Of a stretch of DNA of 34,551 nt, positions 7,767 to 17,093 are shown in pieces. How positions within the stretch are numbered: position 1 is the stretch's first letter; the number at the start of each line of letters is the position of its first letter. This DNA is from Hyphomicrobiales bacterium (lineage in GTDB: Bacteria; Pseudomonadota; Alphaproteobacteria; Parvibaculales; Parvibaculaceae), in NCBI GenBank assembly GCA_015655095.1, contig JAATFR010000130.1:1-34551 (forward strand), written 5' to 3'. The notes under the pieces were generated by a model. The model was not told where the DNA came from. It did no database searches and was given only the letters and a program-made list of their open reading frames with translations. The position numbers and the translations under genes were made by a program.

Positions 7767-9401
7767 ATGACAAGTTTGCAAAAAGAATATGATTATATCG
7801 TCGTCGGTGCTGGTTCTGCTGGCTGCGTGCTCGCAAACCGTCTCTCTGAAGATAGCGCAAGCCGTGTCTTGCTGCTGGAAGCGGGCCCCAAGGATGGCAG
7901 CATTATACTGAGAATGCCGGCGGCTCTTGGATTGCCGCTTCAGTCCACCCGTTTCAACTGGGGTTATACAAGCGAACCGGAACCGGGACTGAATGGCCGG
8001 ACGAGCGATCAACACCGGGGTCGCGTTCTTGGCGGCTCCTCCTAGATCAACGGCATGGTCTTTGCCCGCGGCAACCCCCTTGATTATGAGGGCTGGGCCG
8101 CCCGTGGCCTGACGGAATGGTCTTACGCCCACTGCCTTCCCTATTTCCGCAAAATGGAGACCTACGAAAAAGGGGCCGACCTTTATCGCGGCGGAGAAGG
8201 CCCCCTGCATGTGCACAAATGCCGCGCGGAAAACCCGCTCTATCATGCATTCCTGCAGGCTGGTCAGGATTACGGCCTTCCCCTGACGCCTGACCATAAC
8301 GGCTATCAACAGGAAGGCGTCCTTGTCGCCCAGGCATCCACCTATCGTGGGGAACGTGAAAGCGCATCCCGCGCTTTTCTGACACCGGCGGCCGGCCGGG
8401 GAAACCTCACCATTTTCACGAATACGTCCGTGAAACGTCTCAATGTCAACGGCAACCGGGTGACGGGCGTCCTCATCGATATTCAGGGAGAAGAGCATTC
8501 CGTCGAGGCGGACCGCGAGGTCATTCTGTGTGCTGGAGCCTTTGGTTCACCACAGATCATGATGCTGTCTGGCATCGGAAACGCCGATCATCTCCGCGAG
8601 ACGGGGATCGAGGTGAAGCATCATCTGCCAGGTGTCGGCAGCGATCTTCAGGATCATGTCGCCGTGCCAATCCAGTTCTCGGCAAAAAAGCCCGTTTCGC
8701 CAACGAAAGAGCTTTCGCAGATCGGGCGGCTTTTCACCGGCGCTCGCTGGATGTTGACGAAGGGCGGGCTCGGGGCAAGCAATTACTTTGAGGTCGGCGC
8801 GTTCTTCCGCAGCAGCAATTCAGCCTCATATGTCGATATGCAGCATGAATTTACCCCGATGATCGGCGAGTTCTTTCGGGGCAAGGCGCGGGTGGAGAAC
8901 GGTTTTCAGTATTTCACGAGTGTGATGCGTCCTGAAAGCCGCGGAAGCGTACGCCTCAATCTGGCCAACCCGGCGGCTGCGCCGGAAATCAGGTTCAATT
9001 ACCTGACAGCCCCCAAAGACATCGCGCAGATGAAGGACGGCGTGCGAAGGACTCTTGAAATAATCCGGCAGCGCTCATGGGACAAGCTCCGCGACAAGGA
9101 GGTCACTCCCGGCATCGACATCAACGATGACAAGGCTCTTGAGAGCTGGATCAGGGCCAATGCCGGTACGGGATATCATGCCGTCTCAACGTGCCGTATG
9201 GGCATTGACGCAATGGCCGTGACCGATGGCGAAGGCCGTGTCCACGGCATGGCGGGGTTGCGAGTTGCAGATGCATCCCTCATGCCCTGCCTCGTAACCG
9301 GCAATACAAACGCACCCACCATCATGATCGCCGAGAAAATATCTGATGCAATCCGTGGCCGGAGAATGTCGCCGATCACGGCGCCGTTTCCCCTCTCATG
9401 A
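7767..9401 (+). pseudogene. GMC oxidoreductase (choline dehydrogenase-like), interrupted by an amber codon
   Basis: One continuous frame of 545 codons encodes a GMC flavoenzyme but contains TAG at 8043-8045. The part before it (92 residues) has the FAD-binding IVVGAGSAGCVLANRLSED and ends in GRVLGGSS. The part after resumes with INGM, so the stop replaces a Ser of the GMC signature GGSSSINGM. The paralogue at 11147-12796 has TCG there, one base from TAG. The remainder carries the second GMC signature (FGSPQIMMLSGIG) and the C-terminal His region (TGYHAVSTCRMG). Restart at ATG 8055 would lack the FAD fold. No other damage was seen, so the mutation is recent or an error. The intact enzyme would oxidise an alcohol to an aldehyde, with the aldehyde dehydrogenase 135 bases downstream completing oxidation to the acid. 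Confidence 0.85.
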
Positions 9402-9536
9402 CTTCCGGCCCATCGCCTGACTGACTTTTAATGCCGCTCCATGGATTCGATACCGATCACACAGAGAACCTGATTTGACGCCGGGCCGGGATGATGGCCA
9501 CGCGTCCGATAGAAACCACAATATGAGGTTGTTGAA

Positions 9537-11036
9537 ATGTCCAAGACAGTTGCCAGTAAAGAAAACGCCGGTTTGATCCGGCGCTATTCCCATTACATCA
9601 ACGGAGAGAACATCACTTCTACCTCGGGCCGCCTTATAGAGCGCATCAACCCGGCCACGGGTAAGCTGATCGGCACCCTGCAGGATGGCACGGCAGAAGA
9701 CGTCGACCTCGCCGTTTCCGCGGCGGTCGAGGCTTTTGAAGACGGGCGCTGGAGCGGCCTGACGGCAGCGCAACGCTCAGATGTTCTGCGGAACGTTTCA
9801 AGGCGGCTAAAAGAAGATTGGCAGGATCTTGCTCTCTACGAATCTCTTGAGACCGGCAAACCGCTCGCCCAGGCTTCAGGCGAGGCCCAATGGGCTGGCG
9901 ACATCTGGGACTATGCCGCAGGCCAGGCACGCTCGCTCCATGGCGAAACCTATACGAATGTTGGCGAGGACAAGCTCGGGCTGGTGCTCAAGCATCCCGT
10001 GGGCCCTGTCGGCTTGATCACGCCCTGGAATTATCCGATTGTCGTGCTCAGCCAGAAGCTTCCTTTTGCATTGGCGGCCGGATGCACTGTCGTTGCCAAG
10101 CCGAGCGAGCTGACCTCCGGCAGCACACTCGCCATCGCCAAATTCCTTGAAGAGGCCGGTTTGCCAAAAGGCGCGTTCAACGTGGTCACCGGCTATGGCG
10201 ATCCGGTTGGCAAACGAATTGCGGAACACCCGCACATTCGCATGATTTCCTTCACGGGATCGACAGTGACGGGTCAATCCATTGCGCGCGCCGCGACCGG
10301 CAACATGAAGAAGGTCGTTCTCGAGCTTGGCGGCAAAAACCCGACCGTCGTCTTCAGCGATGCAAACCTTGAGGCCGCCGTCGATGGCGCAATCAAGGGA
10401 TTCGTCTATAACTCAGGCGCTGAATGTTGCAGCGGAAGCCGCGTATTCGTTCAGCGCGAGTCCATTGCGGCGTTCACAGAACTCCTCTGCAAACGCCTTG
10501 AGGCTGTCAAAGTGGGCGACCCGATGGATCCTCTGACAACAATGGGCGCGATCATCAACGAAGCCCAGTTCGCAAAGATCAACCGCTATATCGCCGAAGG
10601 CAAAAAGAGCGGCGACCTGGCATTCGGCGGCAATGTCATCACTGACCTGCCGGGCCTTTTCGTGCAGCCGACGGTTTTCACAAACGTCTCGCCAACTGCG
10701 CCGATCGCCCGAGAGGAGGTCTTCGGCCCGGTTCTCGTCGTCATACCGTTCGATGATCTCTCTGACGCCATCAGCCTTGCCAATGATACCGAATATGGCC
10801 TGGCGGCGGGCGTCTGGACGAGCAATCTGGAAACCGCGCTGACCATGGCGCGAAAGGTCCGGGCTGGCATCGTCTGGGTCAACACATTCCTCGACATGCC
10901 CTCCGAAGTTCCGTTTGGTGGAACCCGGCAGAGTGGATATGGCCGTGAGAATGGCCGCCAGGCGATTGAGGAGTTTACCGTGACGAAGTCAGTGGTGGTG
11001 CAGAACCCGAGCACCTATGAACGCTATCTCGGATAA
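9537..11036 (+). CDS. NAD-dependent aldehyde dehydrogenase, betaine-aldehyde-dehydrogenase-like
   Basis: This is a 499-residue ALDH. Asn165 lies in PWNYP, Glu263 in LELGGKNP, and the nucleophile Cys297 in NSGAECCSGSR. Here the usual Gln two before Cys is Ala-Glu, a mild variation. The C-terminal VPFGGTRQSGYGRENG is standard. Similarity in style is to BetB/PuuC-like enzymes that oxidise amino or alkyl aldehydes. GAGG stands eight bases before the ATG. It follows the broken GMC gene on the same strand and ends at a strong terminator, so the two form a bicistronic alcohol-to-acid unit behind the operator at 7711. The intact GMC paralogue on the opposite strand, converging on it, could supply the missing first step. 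The substrate is unknown. Confidence 0.85.
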   Translation: MSKTVASKENAGLIRRYSHYINGENITSTSGRLIERINPATGKLIGTLQDGTAEDVDLAVSAAVEAFEDGRWSGLTAAQRSDVLRNVSRRLKEDWQDLALYESLETGKPLAQASGEAQWAGDIWDYAAGQARSLHGETYTNVGEDKLGLVLKHPVGPVGLITPWNYPIVVLSQKLPFALAAGCTVVAKPSELTSGSTLAIAKFLEEAGLPKGAFNVVTGYGDPVGKRIAEHPHIRMISFTGSTVTGQSIARAATGNMKKVVLELGGKNPTVVFSDANLEAAVDGAIKGFVYNSGAECCSGSRVFVQRESIAAFTELLCKRLEAVKVGDPMDPLTTMGAIINEAQFAKINRYIAEGKKSGDLAFGGNVITDLPGLFVQPTVFTNVSPTAPIAREEVFGPVLVVIPFDDLSDAISLANDTEYGLAAGVWTSNLETALTMARKVRAGIVWVNTFLDMPSEVPFGGTRQSGYGRENGRQAIEEFTVTKSVVVQNPSTYERYLG

Positions 11037-11067
11037 TCCGGCATAAACAGGAATCGAGATCAAGGCG

Positions 11068-11105
11068 AGGCCCGGATAATCTCAAAATGTCCGGGCCTTT
11101 TTCTT
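11068..11105 (+). terminator. Rho-independent terminator after the aldehyde dehydrogenase
   Basis: AGGCCCGGA (11068-11076) pairs perfectly with TCCGGGCCT (11090-11098) around a 13-base loop, followed by a T-rich tail from 11098. It lies 31 bases after the stop codon at 11036. On the minus strand there is no T run after the stem, so it is not expected to terminate the convergent GMC gene. Confidence 0.9.
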
Positions 11106-11146
11106 TAGAATTTCAGGTCCTCGCTGCGTTCAAGCACCAGATAAAT

Positions 11147-12796
11147 TCAAAGCCGGTAATAAAGTGCGCTTTCCGGGGACAGCGGAGTCCGACCCCGAAT
11201 GTGGTCAGAAATCTTTTCCGCAATCATGATCACTGGCGCGTTCAGGTTTCCACTCACGATTTCAGGCATGATCGACGCATCCACCACCCGAAGATTATCG
11301 AGGTTGTGAACGACGCCATGTTCGTTGGTCACCGACATGTCGTCAAAGCCCATCCGGGCACTGCAACATGGATGATAATTGGTGCTCGCGTTGTCGCGCA
11401 GCCAGGCCAGTATCTCGGCATCCGTCCTGACGCCGGCACCGGGTGTCACCTCATCGCCACGCAGCTCATCCCATGCCGGTTGCGAGATAATATTGCGCGT
11501 CGCCTTGACCCCCTGGACAAGCTGCTCGCAATCATCTGGATCCTGCATATGGTTGAACACGAACTTTGGAGCGGCATTGGGATTTGCCGAGGCGATCCAC
11601 ACGCGTCCACTGCTTTTGGGACGCATCAGGCTAATATAATATTGAAAACCATGGCCAAGCTGCACGGCTCCATGCTGCAGCTCGCCCAAAAGGGCCAGAA
11701 ACTCGAACTGAATATTGGGAATCTTCTCGCTGTCACGGGTTCGAATGAATGCGCCGACCTCGAAAAAGTTCGTCGCCCCAAGGCCGGTTCTCGTCAATAA
11801 CCATCGGGCTCCGAGCAGACCGCGCCTGATGGTGCTCAGATCCTTTGCGACTGAAACGTCTTTGGTAATCTTGTACTGGATAGCGGCGGCGGTGTGATCC
11901 TTCAGTCCAAGCCCGACGCCCGGCAAATCAACCGTGCTTTTAATACCGAGAGCGGCCAGCTCCTGCGCGTTACCCACTCCAGAGAGCATGAGAAGCTGAG
12001 GCGAGTTCAGGGCGCCACCGCACAAGATAACCTCGCAGTCGATCTCAACCGAATAGCTCTGGCCTTCCTGCGTGAAGTGAACACGAGCGGCACGCTTGCC
12101 TGCAAGCTCAATACGACTCACCCGGCTTTGGACAATGACATCCAGCGTGGGCCTGTCTGGTCCCTCATGCAGGTAGGCGCGCGAGGTGCTCCAGCGAAGA
12201 CCCTTTCCCACATTGCGCTGGGTCACATGAACACCCTCCTGACGAAAACCATTATGATCTTCAACACGAAGGTGACCGGCCTGCTCACCGGCCTTCAGAA
12301 AACACGCATACATTGGATGATCGGCAGCGCAGCTCTCAACCATCATGGGGCCGGATGCACCACGATATTCGCTCTTCACGCCACTGAATGTCTCAGCCTT
12401 TTTGAAGTAAGGAAGCACATCGGCATAGCTCCATCCGGGCAAATCTTTTCCCCAATGGTCATAGTCCCGAGGATTGCCGCGAACCCAGTTCATGCCGTTA
12501 ATCGAGGACGAACCGCCCAGAACGCGCCCCCGGGCTTCAAGAATGGTCCGCTGGTTCAGATAAGGTTCCGGATCGCTGTTGAAAAACCAGTTATATTTAT
12601 CACTCCCAAGGGGAACGCCCAGAGCAGCCGGCATCTTGATAAAGATGCTGTCATCCCATGGCCCCGCCTCGATAAGGAGAACGCGGTGTCTATCTTCAGC
12701 CAGCCGCCCTGCGACAACGCTGCCCGCCGAGCCGGATCCAATGACGACATAGTCATAGCTTCGGTGGATTTGAGCGGCGCTTCTGATCTTTCTCAC
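11147..12796 (-). CDS. GMC-family oxidoreductase, choline dehydrogenase-like (intact)
   Basis: This is a 549-residue FAD enzyme of normal GMC length. The N-terminal Rossmann motif is VVIGSGSAGSVVAGRLAED. GMC signature 1 is GRVLGGSSSINGMNWVRG. Signature 2 is GALNSPQLLMLSGVG. The active-site His region is NYHPCCSARMG, followed by NLNAPVIMIAEK. It likely oxidises a primary alcohol to an aldehyde, passing electrons to oxygen or a quinone-linked acceptor. The start is GTG, with GGAG nine bases upstream; no ATG is available in frame nearby. It is a full-length paralogue of the broken gene at 7767-9401, so it may have replaced it. It lies downstream of the GntR gene on the same strand with a 114-base gap, so co-transcription is possible. 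The substrate class (choline, polyethylene glycol, or other alcohols) is not determined by sequence. Confidence 0.85.
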   Translation of the reverse strand: MRKIRSAAQIHRSYDYVVIGSGSAGSVVAGRLAEDRHRVLLIEAGPWDDSIFIKMPAALGVPLGSDKYNWFFNSDPEPYLNQRTILEARGRVLGGSSSINGMNWVRGNPRDYDHWGKDLPGWSYADVLPYFKKAETFSGVKSEYRGASGPMMVESCAADHPMYACFLKAGEQAGHLRVEDHNGFRQEGVHVTQRNVGKGLRWSTSRAYLHEGPDRPTLDVIVQSRVSRIELAGKRAARVHFTQEGQSYSVEIDCEVILCGGALNSPQLLMLSGVGNAQELAALGIKSTVDLPGVGLGLKDHTAAAIQYKITKDVSVAKDLSTIRRGLLGARWLLTRTGLGATNFFEVGAFIRTRDSEKIPNIQFEFLALLGELQHGAVQLGHGFQYYISLMRPKSSGRVWIASANPNAAPKFVFNHMQDPDDCEQLVQGVKATRNIISQPAWDELRGDEVTPGAGVRTDAEILAWLRDNASTNYHPCCSARMGFDDMSVTNEHGVVHNLDNLRVVDASIMPEIVSGNLNAPVIMIAEKISDHIRGRTPLSPESALYYRL

Positions 12797-12910
12797 TACA
12801 TCTCACTCCAATAGACATCATCCTGACGGGCCGGGACGCACGCAACCTACGGTGGGTGACAAAACATTGCACAGCCGCTGATGCACAGACAAAAGGGATC
12901 AGCCGGTTAG

Positions 12911-13612
12911 CTAACCTTGCGCTAGTCTGTTCGTTCCCGTCATATTCAATTGCTCCAGAACATCATTCGCGGCGGCCGCGACATGGTCTGCACTCAGTTG
13001 CATGGCGAGAGCTATATCTTTCTGCCTGAATGCCTCAAAAATGCGTTCATGGTCCTCTGCAGCTTTAGCCTGCGCGCCCTTAATTCCAATCTGAAGACGC
13101 AGATAGCGGTCGGCTGCATTATGCAGATCAACCAGCATGGCCAATGTTCTTGGTCTTTCGGCGGGAACGCACAAGGACCGATGAAACTCCCAGTTAAGGC
13201 GGCTGAGTTCTTCAGCCGATGCCCCGGTTTTTAACCCGTTCTCATATGCTGTCCTGGCCTTCCCGGCCTCCTCAATCGCATCTCCATCTGCCTTTTCGAT
13301 GGAGAGCCGAAGGAGGAAGGGCTCAATCAGCCGGCGCGCCTCAAACACCTCTCCGGCATCATTCAGCGAAAGTTCTGCGACGACAGCGCCCTTGTGGGTA
13401 TGGATGACCACAAGGCCTTCCTGCTCAAGGATGAGCAAGGCTTCGCGTATCGGAATGCGGCTTACACCCAGCTCAGTTGCAAGCGCCTCCTGCCTGATCT
13501 GTTCTCCACCGCGATATTCCCCCATTATGATCCGACGACGGATCACATTACCTACGCTGGCGGTCACAGTTTGCCGCTTGACCGCTCCAGAATCCCCTGA
13601 TTGCCTAGACAA
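12911..13612 (-). CDS. GntR-family transcriptional regulator, FCD (FadR-type) subfamily
   Basis: This 233-residue regulator has an N-terminal winged helix, with RRRIIMGEYRGGEQI and the recognition-helix region ELGVSRIPIREALLILEQEG, then the wing VVIHTHKGAVV. A C-terminal all-helical FCD domain follows, with the metal- or ligand-binding His positions in NWEFHRSLC, DHERIFEAF and SADHVAAA. Such proteins bind palindromic operators as dimers and release them on binding a carboxylic acid metabolite. The TTG at 13612 is the most upstream workable start, with GGAG about ten bases before it. By alignment to the paralogue at 18783 the start should lie here. The two recognition regions are nearly identical, so both may read the TTGGATACCA-like sites. 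It lies between the ABC importer and the intact GMC gene. Confidence 0.85.
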   Translation of the reverse strand: MSRQSGDSGAVKRQTVTASVGNVIRRRIIMGEYRGGEQIRQEALATELGVSRIPIREALLILEQEGLVVIHTHKGAVVAELSLNDAGEVFEARRLIEPFLLRLSIEKADGDAIEEAGKARTAYENGLKTGASAEELSRLNWEFHRSLCVPAERPRTLAMLVDLHNAADRYLRLQIGIKGAQAKAAEDHERIFEAFRQKDIALAMQLSADHVAAAANDVLEQLNMTGTNRLAQG

Positions 13613-13777
13613 CTAAATCCAACTCCAGATTCCGCATGGCAATACCAGCCAGCGCTACTTTACGCGTCACAATCGTCTGGAACGAGCCGACAGTCCCAGA
13701 TTTAAAGAAGAGCCTCAAGATTTTCTGCCCAGCATAATATGCATTTTGACAGACGCCCGAATTATGATCCTTGCAGC

Positions 13778-13806
13778 AAAAAACCTGCCGACACCTTTCT
13801 TGGCAG
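13778..13806 (-). terminator. Possible weak terminator after the ABC importer operon
   Basis: On the minus strand CTGCC (13802-13806) and GGCAG (13785-13789) can pair around a 12-base loop, followed by six T (13778-13783). The stem is only five pairs, so termination would be partial. It stands 27 bases after the last permease gene, in the 220-base gap before the GntR gene. No other feature was recognised in that gap. Confidence 0.4.
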
Positions 13807-13832
13807 ACCTCCCGCAATCTTCTGGACGCTTC

Positions 13833-14681
13833 TTATTTGACAGCCCCGCCCAGCACAAAGCCGCCCCGGAATAGTCGCGCCATGACAATGTAGAGAATGA
13901 TCACAGGTGTCGAATAGACAAGCGAATAAGCAGCGATGGCACCATAGTTCACAACATCAGCCGTCATGAAGCCAAAGATGGCTACAGGACTCGGCTGCTG
14001 TACCGTGTCAGTGATCAATACGAGAGGCGGCAGGAAATTTCCCCAGGTATTTATGAAACCATAGATGGCCGCCGCCATAATGCCCGGCAGGCAAAGAGGC
14101 GCTATGACGCGGACAAGAATGCGGACGATACTTGCCTGCTCAATGCGGGCGGCCTCCTCAAGATCAAGAGGAATGGCGTCAATTGCGTTTTTGATGACGT
14201 AAATCTCGAACGGCATCGCCGTCACCCCGAGAAACACGGCAGTGGGTATCAGGGAAAGACAATCCGCCCACTGGAAAATCTGATAAATCGGGATAATCAG
14301 AATCGAAATCGGAACACCCGACAAGAATAAAATAGATAACAGAATCCCGTTTTTCCCAGGAATTTTATGGCGGGAGAAAGAATAGGCCGCGATTGATGAC
14401 GGGATGGTTGCAACACATGTCGCCACTATGGAAAGCATAAGGCTGTTGCCCAGCGCTCTCATATTATTTCTGTTGAAAGCTATCTCAAACTGGTGAAGCG
14501 TCAGGGTCGGCCATTCCAGCTGCTGGCTGGCCTGAGTATCGACAGAGGCAACAAGCAGCCAAATCATCGGCGAAAGAAAGAACAGGGCGCACAAGATGAG
14601 CAGAAGATTCACGGCGACCTTGCCCGGACTCAGCACACGGACTGGTACGGGCTCGCCCGGGAGAGACATTGACTGGCTCAT
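13833..14681 (-). CDS. ABC transporter permease, CUT1 family (MalG/UgpE-like)
   Basis: This is a 282-residue inner-membrane protein with six predicted helices. The first is around VAVNLLLILCALFFLSPMIW, and the periplasmic region TLHQFEIAFN precedes the core. The EAA loop reads EEAARIEQASIVRILVRVIAPL; the usual Gly of EAA-x-x-x-G is Gln. The start ATG at 14681 has GGGAGAG six bases upstream and lies two bases after the stop of the partner permease. A longer in-frame extension to 14927 overlaps that gene and is rejected. It pairs with the MalF-like subunit to form the channel of the importer. The substrate may be a sugar, polyol or related small molecule; CUT1 family membership alone does not tell. 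Confidence 0.88.
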   Translation of the reverse strand: MSQSMSLPGEPVPVRVLSPGKVAVNLLLILCALFFLSPMIWLLVASVDTQASQQLEWPTLTLHQFEIAFNRNNMRALGNSLMLSIVATCVATIPSSIAAYSFSRHKIPGKNGILLSILFLSGVPISILIIPIYQIFQWADCLSLIPTAVFLGVTAMPFEIYVIKNAIDAIPLDLEEAARIEQASIVRILVRVIAPLCLPGIMAAAIYGFINTWGNFLPPLVLITDTVQQPSPVAIFGFMTADVVNYGAIAAYSLVYSTPVIILYIVMARLFRGGFVLGGAVK

Positions 14682-14683
14682 GT

Positions 14684-15616
14684 TTACTCTCCCGCCTTTT
14701 TCACCGAGGTCGCCCGCCGGGTGCTCAGATAGCCGATCAGAACGAATAAACTTCCAAGGATGGCGGATAGCAGAATGATCACATTGCCGAGAAGCGCGCC
14801 GAAACCAAGCCGGTGGAACGTAAACCCTTGAACATAAGAGTATAGCGGAAGGATGTTGGTCGCATTTGCAGGACCGCCGCCGGTCATCAGGAAGATCAGT
14901 GTAAAATTGCCGAACGAAAGCAGACACATCAGCAGCGCCGAGGTCACGATCGTCGGACGAAGCGAGGGCAGAATGATGCGGATGAAACGTTGATATGCGC
15001 TGGCGCGCTCCAGCAACGCCGCCTCGATCATCTCATGGGAAATATTGCGTAACGCGGCGCTGAACATCAGCATTGAAAGGCCGCACAACCACCATATGTT
15101 AGCCACTGACACGACAGTCATCGGGTAGTTATAAAGAAACTCGACATGGGGAAGGCCCAGCAGAAACGGAAACACGCCTCCTGCTGACGTCGATGCATGC
15201 CACATGACCGCTACCGTCACCGGTGGAAGGATACACGAGAGCATGGCAGCCGCCCCGACGATGCCACGAAAAACGGGAGCGCCCGCCTGCATCAGCAGAG
15301 CGAGCACCAGACCTCCAATCGTCGACCCGATTGCACCCGACCCAACGACGAAAATCATCGTGATGTATAAGGAGTGATAGAACTCCTCATTACGGAACAT
15401 GGACTTAAGATTCACCGATCCCGTAAACCAGAAGTTCGTTGAATGCGGTCCGATTAATTGGAGATTCGTAAACCCGAGATAGAACGAATATACAACGGGT
15501 CCCAGAAAAAGGAGGAAGAGGAGCAGTCCTGCCGGCGAAAGAAACGCCAGGCTGGCAGAATCGAAGCGTCGTCCGTCAATACGGCGCCCTTTAAGGATAT
15601 CTGAATGCGATGACAC
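14684..15616 (-). CDS. ABC transporter permease, CUT1 family (MalF/UgpA-like)
   Basis: This protein of about 310 residues has six hydrophobic helices, beginning with LAFLSPAGLLLFLLFLGPVV. Its cytoplasmic loop EMIEAALLERASAYQRF is in the EAA position. The conserved Gly is Arg here, matching an unusual change in the partner permease. The start is uncertain. A TTG at 15637 is possible, but AAAGAGGAAGAGG immediately upstream of GTG codons at 15619 and 15616 makes one of these GTGs the better choice. It follows the binding protein gene by a few tens of bases and is nearly fused to the next permease, so the genes are one operon in the order ATPase, binding protein, permease, permease. It sits in the inner membrane. 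Confidence 0.88.
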   Translation of the reverse strand: MSSHSDILKGRRIDGRRFDSASLAFLSPAGLLLFLLFLGPVVYSFYLGFTNLQLIGPHSTNFWFTGSVNLKSMFRNEEFYHSLYITMIFVVGSGAIGSTIGGLVLALLMQAGAPVFRGIVGAAAMLSCILPPVTVAVMWHASTSAGGVFPFLLGLPHVEFLYNYPMTVVSVANIWWLCGLSMLMFSAALRNISHEMIEAALLERASAYQRFIRIILPSLRPTIVTSALLMCLLSFGNFTLIFLMTGGGPANATNILPLYSYVQGFTFHRLGFGALLGNVIILLSAILGSLFVLIGYLSTRRATSVKKAGE

Positions 15617-15652
15617 CACAGCCTCTTCCTCTTTCAAATCGCTACTGTCAGA

Positions 15653-17056
15653 TCAGTTCTTGACGGCAACCTCATCTGGCCCAACCTGATCACTGACGTA
15701 GTCCTTCATCTTGCCGATTGCGTCATCGACAGAGAGTTTGGGATCAAGAATGACAGCTTGGGTAGCCGTTAGAAAACCCTGAGCCCATACGGAATAGTTT
15801 GGATCCAGAGGCGCAATCTGGGCATTGAGCGAAATCTTAGCGAACTCAGGCCGGAAGGCCGGAGAAACACTCAGATACTCAGGATCTTTGGTATATTCCG
15901 GCACCGGAGCCACAAGTGCGATTGCCTTGTCAGCTTCCAGCATATTTTTGCGGCTCTGCGCAAGGTTGAGCAGATCCCAGGCCAGATCAGGGTGCTTGGT
16001 TCCGCTGCCGATGGCGAGTGTCCACCCACCGATCATAGTTGCGCTTCCTGCCCCACCACCATTGATCGTCGGAAGAGGCGCAATACCGATATCAGAGGCC
16101 GCATCAGCCCAGTAAGGCGAGCTGAGCGCCTTTGTCCAGAGTTCAGGGAACCAGTTACCTGCCAGGCAAATCCCGATCTTGTGCTCCGGCATGAGAGCGG
16201 GTGGGCTTGCCTCTGCCATTGTGTCCATGATCTGCGAGGTCGGAGGCAGCACGCCGGCAGCGGCGGCATCCTTGTAGAACTGGATTGTTTCCCGAAGCCC
16301 CTTGCTGTCGACGACCCATTTGCCATCGTCCGTAAAGACTGTCGGATCAGAGGAACCGGCGAGGAAGTTGCCCGGACCAGCGAAGACGCCAAAGGTGCCC
16401 TGGCTCGTTCCCGTCTGAATCCAGAGCGGATAAATTGCAGGAGAAATCGCTTTCAGTTTTTTTGACGCATCAAGAACATCCGCCCAGGTCTTCGGCTCCC
16501 AGGGGGTCGGAATCCCAGCCTTTGCGAACAAGGTCTTGTCGTAGAGGAGGCCATAAACATTTGTGCCCTGGCTCACGGCATAGACGTGACCATTTACGGT
16601 CTCGGCGGCCTTCAGCTGCGGATTAAAACCCTTCCACCAGTCGGCCGTCGCCAGATATTTGTCTATCGGCAACAGATAGCCGGTGGAGACCCATTGCCCG
16701 AGATTGAGATCCGCCAATCCTACGACATCCGGCGCGCTGCTCTTTGAGCGGAAGAGAAGAGCCATCTTGTTCTCGGAGTCACTGAAGCCGCCATGGGCTT
16801 CCTCCAGCACGACCTTTACGCCGGGATGTGTCGCCTCGAACTGCTTTATCACATCAGCCCACCAGGCCTTGCCAGCCTCAGGCGTCGCCGGCTCGAAATC
16901 AGCCGGATAGGCAACCTTGAGAGTAATATCATCCGCAGCTTTTGCGCCTACAGGAGCGAATGCAAGGGCCGCAAAGGCCAATGCAATCGCTGTCGACTGA
17001 AAAACCGAACGCCTGAATTTTATTTTTTTGTACCCGGATTTATACGGAGTCGCCAC
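15653..17056 (-). CDS. ABC transporter extracellular solute-binding protein, family 1
   Basis: This precursor of about 467 residues is in the size range for CUT1 binding proteins. A basic N-terminus (KSGYKKIKFRR) is followed by a hydrophobic core and an AKA-like Sec cleavage site before ADDITLKVAYPADF. The mature protein shows KAWWADVIKQFEATHPGVKV, typical of MalE/UgpB-like folds. Later comes GLLYDKTLFAKAGIPTPWEPKTWADVLD, the hinge-side segment common to these proteins. It captures the substrate in the periplasm for the two permeases. GTG at 17056 is preferred, as GAGG stands seven bases upstream. A GTG two codons earlier would be abutting it. The ligand cannot be assigned. The neighbouring catabolic genes suggest a hydroxylated or amino-acid-like compound. 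Confidence 0.88.
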   Translation of the reverse strand: MATPYKSGYKKIKFRRSVFQSTAIALAFAALAFAPVGAKAADDITLKVAYPADFEPATPEAGKAWWADVIKQFEATHPGVKVVLEEAHGGFSDSENKMALLFRSKSSAPDVVGLADLNLGQWVSTGYLLPIDKYLATADWWKGFNPQLKAAETVNGHVYAVSQGTNVYGLLYDKTLFAKAGIPTPWEPKTWADVLDASKKLKAISPAIYPLWIQTGTSQGTFGVFAGPGNFLAGSSDPTVFTDDGKWVVDSKGLRETIQFYKDAAAAGVLPPTSQIMDTMAEASPPALMPEHKIGICLAGNWFPELWTKALSSPYWADAASDIGIAPLPTINGGGAGSATMIGGWTLAIGSGTKHPDLAWDLLNLAQSRKNMLEADKAIALVAPVPEYTKDPEYLSVSPAFRPEFAKISLNAQIAPLDPNYSVWAQGFLTATQAVILDPKLSVDDAIGKMKDYVSDQVGPDEVAVKN

Positions 17057-17093
17057 GTGCACACCTCATTCAAAGGAATGGAAACAGAAGTCG

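Noticed and set aside
8043..8045. Reading the TAG as a recoded amino acid such as pyrrolysine.
   Set aside because: No pyl genes are present in the window, TAG ends another gene here, and the paralogue has an ordinary Ser codon one base away.
7734..8498. A 254-codon minus-strand frame covering the amber codon of the GMC gene.
   Set aside because: The plus strand shows the conserved GMC motifs on both sides of the stop; the minus frame has no domain pattern and no ribosome site.
11087..12814. Two long plus-strand frames (11087-11800 and 11894-12814) opposite the intact GMC gene.
   Set aside because: They mirror a gene with full GMC signatures and read as low-information shadow protein.
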